DNA from: Paragonimus skrjabini miyazakii
Taxonomy: Eukaryota > Platyhelminthes > Trematoda > Plagiorchiida > Troglotrematidae
Reading direction: 5' to 3'
Assembly: GCA_014338405.1 (NCBI GenBank)
Contig: JTDE01003012.1
Coordinates: forward strand, 2,027-66,026
Length of the DNA stretch: 64,000 bases
Positions 57,991 through 64,000 of this stretch are shown in pieces; position 1 is the stretch's first letter; every line of letters begins with the position of its first letter. The translations under genes were made by a program, and so were the position numbers. Under the pieces are notes generated by a model. That model made no database searches. It had not been told where the DNA came from and was given only the letters and a program-made list of their open reading frames with translations.

Positions 57991-60008
57991 CGTGACCGAT
58001 TATTTAAATCCAAACGCGCGGCCACAAACTTGTATGAATAGTGGTTAGCTTGCCCGATCATTTCGAAAGGAAAATGAACAGAATCACTCTGTTCTATCGA
58101 ATCGATAATCCCGTGATCAGGACTTCGATTTGGTCAACCGGTCACTGTTGGCATCACTAGGAATGCGGGTAGAACCGTAGGTGATGCCAGTCAGCATGAT
58201 GCTGTCGCCGTGAAACGTTGAAACTGACCGACCGGAACCGTTGAACGACTATGGCCACTGACCCGACATAAATTACCCGCCCTTCCTCATATAAACTTTT
58301 GATTTCTGGAATGAATCTTCTGATTGGTTTGTGTCATTTCAAATGCGGCGAAAGAACTGCGATTAGAATTCGGTACAACACCCCGAACCCACTACAACTT
58401 TTGGCCGCCGACTGTTGAGTCAAAATCTTAATCGCTGTCGTAATGTCCGCTGAAGCTTCCTCGTACCTTTTGACTTGTTATCTGACACTCGTCGGTCGCA
58501 TCCAGTTGACACCTTTATAAAACTCGATGTTTGGGATAAACCATCACATGTGTCTGTGTTTACTTCAAAGTCATTCAGCCCTGCAATTTGTAAGGTTCAT
58601 GGAAAGCTTGTTTAACAATTGTGACGGTTAGTTAGACGGTTAGGCCGTTTTTGACATGCTGGCTGTGACAACCAAGATCGTACATCGCACGAGGTTCGTC
58701 AGTGCAAATTCGCCCATTTTGGCCCACGTCCCTTACACTGACTGAGTTTCAATATATACTCCAGTTCAGTATTATTCCTATGACCAGTAGTCTTTTGGCA
58801 CTGCCGTTCCACTTCCTGCTCAACTAGATGGTCAGAGAATTATGAAGTATGACAGTAAAACAAGAAATAACACATCATCTTCAAGTTCTTCAAATAACAT
58901 CTTGATAAAGATGTTTCAGCACCGCGGTAGATAACTGGCATTCCCAAACATCAAGTAGTGGCTGGCTGAAAAACATGCCTTTCAGTGATCGGCAGGCAGT
59001 TTTTGTTAATCTGACTCAGTGTGGCAGTGTGAATATCACGCGACAACAGTCGGGTTAGAAACAATGTTGTAAGATAAACAGAATCAACCTCCGAAGGTTT
59101 TTAGTGATAAGCTACTAATATACCCACCGTCTCGTATGCACCGAAGATGAAAACAGTCATCTGATAATGTTATGTGCAACAATTTGTAGGAATAACATTC
59201 CTTCGACCAACATCCACCTGAAATACTACAGAAAGGGGGAAGTATAAATTTTGCACAGAAAGCATGGCCTGGGACGTTGTAATGCATGGTTAGCCGTCGA
59301 ATGTGTTGGTATTCTTGTCGAAACACAATGCTAGCACGATATCGTGGCGACCCAGAGATTTCACCGACCTGCATGCTGTATGATGTACTAAACGGTTCCA
59401 AAACTCAGTTGCATACTATACCTAAGGTATAAAGAAAGTTCGCAGGATGTGTGTTATCCGGTTGTTTGTCTGCATGCCATGTGACTGTGGTGCGAACCCA
59501 AACACACACGTGTGTCACACTCTTCCGGTTTAATCGCTCGTCGACGGCCGGTCGCCAGCCTCCCTAGCTAACTTGCATGTCGGTGCCATTTCTAGCGCTA
59601 TAAGAGACCTGCATATCTGTCTCATAAATATTCGGTCTCCGCTCTCGACAGCCCTTCTAACATTGAGCTTCTAGTGAATTCGTATTCGGGCAAACGACTT
59701 AGCGCACCGCGCACTGAATTAGTGAGCCCGACGTGATATAAGTGGAAGTCGAGCCCACGCCCTTTCGGCCGGTGTTTTCTCTCTGTCTCATGGCTCGTAA
59801 CTTGACTGGTGGGAAGGCACCGCACAAGTAGCTTGCGAAGAAAGCGGCTTGCAAAGGCGTGCCGGTTACGGGAGGCGTGAAGAAAACCCATCGCTAAAGA
59901 CAAGGTGCCGTCGCACTGTGCGAAATCCGTCGTCACCAAGGAAGGACGGAACCGCTTACCTGTAAGCTTTCTTTCCAACGTCTCGTTCGGAACACCATGC
60001 AAGATTTC

Positions 60009-60030
60009 AAGCGCAGGTCGACCTGCGCTT
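60009..60030. repeat. Perfect 22-bp palindrome
   Basis: AAGCGCAGGTC followed at once by GACCTGCGCTT. No spacer; the flanking bases do not pair. Confidence 0.95.
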
Positions 60031-60896
60031 ACAAAGTTTAGCCATTTGTACACATCATGCCACAAGCAGACCAGCGAAGTCTCCAGCTCACCACAATGTT
60101 TTCGTGGCTTTCCATTTCATCCGTAGCAGACAAGTCAGACGTTCTGGCCTCGTGTACCTATTACACTCGTAAACCAAATTTGAGCAACGTGAAGACACCG
60201 GGGGACAGCGTTCTTCTGAAATAGGGATTCCAACAATAGTTCTGCGAAAGAAGGCAACAGAAACACGCTTGAGCCAAAGGCACAGTGAAAGATGCACAGG
60301 ACTTACATAATCGAAAACCAAAATGGCGCCGACAATGGCAGCACGGTGCGTTACACATCCATGTCTTCGAAACGCTGCCAAATTATGAATTTGCAGGTTA
60401 ACGGATCATGTAGTCTACTTCAATAACCGCAACAAAGGCATTTCTGAAACTTGGGAAAGTGAGTTGACGTCTATAATGGGCTGCTGTAAAAATAGTGGGA
60501 AATATTTCACTAGTAAACTAACGCTTCACGCCCCTTTCCGGTGCATTCCGATTTTCACAGTAATGCTACCTACAATTGACGAACTGTGAACACTTTGCAC
60601 GAAATTTCGATCTTGATGTTCTTGAAATTGTAAAAACGAGGATTCTTATCAAAATGACCATCTTCTCTTATGAACGACCACCACACTCAATACCTGCGGA
60701 GGCCATAATTTTCTAAAGAACTCTTACTTGAACTCCCCCTTTATTTATCTCGTAGCCCTCGAGTTAGATGTTTACGCTACCGCATTACTGTCCTACACTT
60801 GTTGGCGGCTATCTTACATGCACAGAGCTTACTTGGTTTCAAACTGTGTGGTTGGCTAATTATTTATTTTTTTAAATTATTTTGACTAGCAAATCT

Positions 60897-61148
60897 TCAA
60901 CATTCCATCTTGTTTTGCTCGAACAACTCGTCTACATCTGCCCCGCATATAACCGTTGATCCTAGCAAATTATATAGTTGACGACTATCCGAGCGGAATA
61001 TGCATGCAAAACCTTTGCGAGATAAAGCTTCGAACAAGTGCGAATCCGTGAGCACCTGTTGATGGACGTGAACCGAACTTAGCTTCAGTTCGCATTCGGC
61101 CGCTGGAATTGTAACCAGATTTGAAATATTGTATGAAAAAATGCAGAA
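60897..61148 (-). CDS. Possible terminal exon, unknown product
   Basis: On the minus strand a pyrimidine tract and CCTATTCAG precede 61148; the frame is open for 83 codons to a TGA at 60897. It reads FCIFSYNISNLVTIPAAECE then DSHLFEALSRKGFACIFRSD and ends FEQNKMEC. The composition looks protein-like, but no family or upstream exon was recognised. Confidence 0.25.
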   Translation of the reverse strand, partial: FCIFSYNISNLVTIPAAECELKLSSVHVHQQVLTDSHLFEALSRKGFACIFRSDSRQLYNLLGSTVICGADVDELFEQNKMEC

Positions 61149-62599
61149 CTGAATAGGAAGAGGACGCGAACTGGCTGAACAACCAAGAAGAGAGTTTAAT
61201 GTTATGCCAGTCACCAAGAAGATCGCTTCTGTGTTCACTGCCCGAATCTTTGGTTGGTTCTGCTGTGCGTCGGTATCATACTATTGTGGAAAGACGTGGC
61301 ATGTGACTGAACGTCCGGCCATACGTGAGTCACCTATCAACTTAGGCCCCAACGTTGAACCAATGGTCGCAGTCCTAGGTACGAGCAATGTTAAATCAAA
61401 GAAGAGCCGGATTATGCGTTTTAGTAACCTAGTCCTACGGACGGTGTAGGCTGGATATAAATATATTTACCTTAAGCAGGACAGATGGCAGAAGATTATA
61501 GTGGTTCAACTGTTCACTGTTTTTGTGTAGAGCAGAAGGTGTAGTACCTGTGAAAGTGTCGCACCCCAAGTTTCTCGATGTGGGCTCGTGTTATTTTTTA
61601 GTAATTGATCCTCAGGTAAATTCAGTTTTTGAGCGTGCATTAGGTGGCCACTTGTCCTCCTGTGCCGCGTGAACCGCTTGGAAGACGAATGTGGGTTACA
61701 TGGATGCGTGTTAAGTATGACAATCAGCACTCGAGTACCATAGCCTGGAAACACCATGTTATTTTATGATGGAGTAGTGTGGATATAGGTCTACATCCAC
61801 CTCCGATGGGGTTGTGTGAAAAAAATAACGAAAACATTAACAGAAACAAGGCAGGTGGGTGCTAACAGTAATGGAAAGAGTAACACATCGTCAGCGAGTA
61901 TAACGTCGACGAGGCATTAGTGTAATGTGCCCTAATTTAATAGGGTGCTATCGGATAAAAGCACATATACAAGGACATCTAGATCCGTAACCCATGCATA
62001 CATGGTTGGCGGCGCCCTGCCATTTAGACATCACCGCAAGTCGCCTGCAGTCGATGGTCTTCCGTTTATGCGTGCTTGTATGTGACCCAGCGCCCTGCGG
62101 TACAGGCCTGTGAGTTAAAGATTTTAGTTGAGAGCTCGAATCGCTCACTTGCCTGAGCCTGGACGTCCTGACACTATCCAAAGCCAACATAATTTATGCA
62201 AGTGCAATGTAAACAAAATGCCATACTGCGTCGGCCGTCGCGCAGGATCAACAGGGTCGCCCTCTATGCTGTTTGCGGCGTAGTGGATGGGCTAAAATTC
62301 TCATTCTCAAACTATCCTCCCTCTCTTTCATTAATGACCCCGTCAGCACGAATCCTTGAACACACAATGCTTACTGGGGTCTCATTAACACAAAAACCAA
62401 CCTGAAATATGTCCGGGGACACACGATGGTTTCCACCGAGACATGAAATGTGCTCACGCTGCTGAATTGATGCAGGACCACAGGACGGCCAGAACAACAA
62501 ACCACACCAATTCCCGTAGAACTGAGCTAGTGAAGCCGTTGCCTTCCTCCCGCCCACTCCAAACGGAGATGCCGCCCCTGAGTTTGCGCCCGAAATCCG

Positions 62600-63280
62600 C
62601 ATCACCGTAGATGTTGTCGACAACTACACAGACTTCTGTCACTTTAACAGCAAATTGTCCACAGATCTGTCCGCGAACTGCTAGTTGCCAGTTCACACGG
62701 CAAAAGCTAATGGTGCTTTTGGACGTCCTGGAAGACTATCCAGAAGAACCACGACCTGAAGTTGGTCAATAAGCTCTGTGTCTACTGTTCAGTGATGCTG
62801 TCCATGCAACTGTACGGCGGTGAAACTTGGTCATTGTGTCAGTGAAACATGCACCATCTGGGTCGTTCACATTTGCAATGTCTAAGGCGTATCTCGGATA
62901 TACATCAGTCTGGCATGTTTCCGACCACCGAGGTACTGCGGGGAGCGGACATGGACGGGATGGAAGCCATGCTGACGCTGAATCAGCTTTGTTGGTTAGG
63001 TCAAGCTCGTTGGATGGGCGGTGGCCGTACTCCAAAGCGGCTGCTGTACGGACAGGTGAAGTCAGGTAAACGAAATCCTGGTCATCAAAAGCTGAGATAC
63101 CAGGATGTTATCCAGATAAGTATTTTGCGTTGTAACACTGATTTCAGATGGTGAGACGACTTGGCGTTAAACCGCGCGGCCTAGAGAACTACGATCCGAA
63201 AAGGAGTCCAAAATTTCAATGGGCAGCATTTGCGTGGCCGTAAACAGTAACGCGCCGTACGCAAGGGAGCTCGCCGCGAA
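62600..63280 (+). mobile_element. 3' end of a LINE ORF2 (RT C-terminal tail)
   Basis: Reads VVDNYTDFCHFNSKLSTDLS, AKANGAFGR, MQLYGGETWSLC, CLRRISDIHQSGMFPTTEVL, RGADMDGMEAMLTLNQLCWL, GQARWMGGGRTPKRLLYGQV, KSGKRNPGHQKLRYQD. These are, in order, the conserved tail found after the RT in many LINE ORF2 proteins of invertebrates. Stops near 62690, 62780, 62847 and 63154 show decay. The catalytic RT is not in this fragment; clade not assigned. Confidence 0.8.
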
Positions 63281-63882
63281 CGTACTGGCCGTTTGAGTTT
63301 AATAAGTCACTAACACACTCATAGTACACCATCGGTCAGTAGACAACGAGTACTTTAGGGTCAAGTAGATTTTATTCGTTTGTTCACATCAACCAACGAC
63401 CACCGTCGTTCGGAACTCATCTGATCCCCTTTTCAAAAACCTGTGTCCATTGCTTTCTGCGTTTACTTCTCTCTAGTGTCGTTGGCGTACTGCATAGTGA
63501 ATGTTTTTTCTGTTATCTTCCAGTTCATTCTTGAACCCTGTTTTCCCTTCATATCCTTTTTAGAGTGCAATAACATGTACTGCTATACTGAACTGCTTGC
63601 ATTACATTTTCAACATTCCCCTCCGTTTGAATCCTACCATTGGAGTCTGTTTATTTATCCACATATGCCGGTTTCAGTTCCGCGCTAGCCTATCGATTGG
63701 CTAACCAGTATTGACCGTCTAGACACAAAGGCCTCACTCGCACACCTCCCGGTTTTATTCCTTCGGGTTTACAGTGGATACATGGTATGTGAGTGGAACC
63801 CCAAGTGGTGCAGCGCCAGCAACTTGTGATGATGGTTGTGCGCACGCGTTCTTTGGCTTTGGTCACTGTGATAAGCTAATCC
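63281..63882. other. Stretch without recognised features
   Basis: A short frame at 63443-63688 is hydrophobic but without known similarity. Nothing else seen. Confidence 0.35.
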
Positions 63883-63999
63883 AAATCGGATGCAAACGGT
63901 GTAGTCGAACGCTTTCGTCGACAGCTGACAGCATCCATCGCCGCCTTTGATGCAATTTGCTTAACAGAATCTCTATCATTGGTTTTGCTCGGCATTTGA
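63883..63999 (+). pseudogene. Gypsy integrase fragment at the window edge
   Basis: Reads DANGVVERFRRQLTASIAAF to LSLVLLGI and a stop. It contains the catalytic Glu region of a CsRn1-like integrase, and resembles 24394-24500 and 44400. Upstream integrase parts are not visible in frame. Confidence 0.65.
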
Positions 64000-64000
64000 G

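Larger units (their letters stand above)
57991..62599. other. Long stretch, almost no recognised features
   Basis: Holds a 22-bp palindrome (60009-60030), a weak minus-strand exon candidate (60897-61148) and a short motif shared with 42925. The longer minus-strand frames 59622-60065 and 60088-60381 are CpG-rich but have no recognised product. Confidence 0.35.

Noticed and set aside
58180..58240. GCATGATGCTGTC and GTGAAACG, hammerhead-like pieces
   Set aside because: The CTGATGA box is not present and the stems do not form.
59622..60065. Minus-strand open frame of 147 codons
   Set aside because: CpG-rich and long but without family similarity, splice context or start support; may be part of an unknown repeat.
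1..64000. CRISPR array, rRNA genes, canonical tRNA genes
   Set aside because: No regularly spaced direct repeats, no rRNA core sequence, and the tRNA-like segments seen are degenerate SINE heads without a cloverleaf.

Overview
The window looks like draft nuclear DNA of a flatworm, most probably a trematode, though the species cannot be fixed from this sequence. Support: spliced genes with GT-AG introns of 50 bp to over 2 kb; a mix of CsRn1-type Ty3/gypsy elements, Penelope-like and R2-type retroelements; and a tRNA-like short repeat that ends in a hammerhead ribozyme motif, an arrangement known from schistosomes. There are two N gaps (10417-10516 and 28999-29250).

Genes (left third, all + strand). 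Positions 1-11476 hold about ten exons of an unidentified gene (perhaps two genes). The exons join in consistent phase over most of their length, and a polyadenylation signal follows the last one. 13747-14885 is a two-exon RNF185/RNF5-type E3 ubiquitin ligase with an intact RING and two C-terminal membrane segments. 16798-18983 is a two-exon POP5 gene (RNase P/MRP protein subunit). Both recognised genes have a strong splice acceptor just upstream of the ATG, as expected for spliced-leader trans-splicing or a leader intron. Two further possible exons (46910-47096 + and 60897-61148 -) are weak.

Retroelements. The centrepiece is a three-level nest at about 22085-33100. An R2-type LINE (+) was split by a CsRn1-like gypsy element (-, 22996-32173, LTR pair, ACCG target duplication). 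The gag gene of that element was in turn split by a second, unrelated gypsy element (-, 27331-31272, own LTR pair). A second nest lies at 49205-57400: a decayed gypsy element (+) is interrupted between RNase H and integrase by a CR1-like LINE (about 51590-56042). Between the nests, a third gypsy fragment (-, 43357-45770) shares a 695-bp inverted repeat with 48194-48888. Other pieces are a Penelope-like element inside an intron (4100-5226, -), a LINE relic (39762-40890, -), a LINE 3' end (62600-63280, +) and a gypsy integrase fragment at the right edge (63883-63999, +). Nearly every copy carries stops, frameshifts or lost catalytic residues.

Three copies of the hammerhead-bearing short repeat lie at about 620-745 (+), 15555-15680 (-) and 57855-57990 (-). 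The best-preserved fold is at 57859-57900. The N gap at 10417-10516 is flanked by two near-identical 193-bp direct copies, almost certainly one locus assembled twice. No CRISPR array, rRNA gene or canonical tRNA gene was seen. The long stretches 18984-22084, 33100-39761 and 57991-62599 are essentially featureless to the eye.
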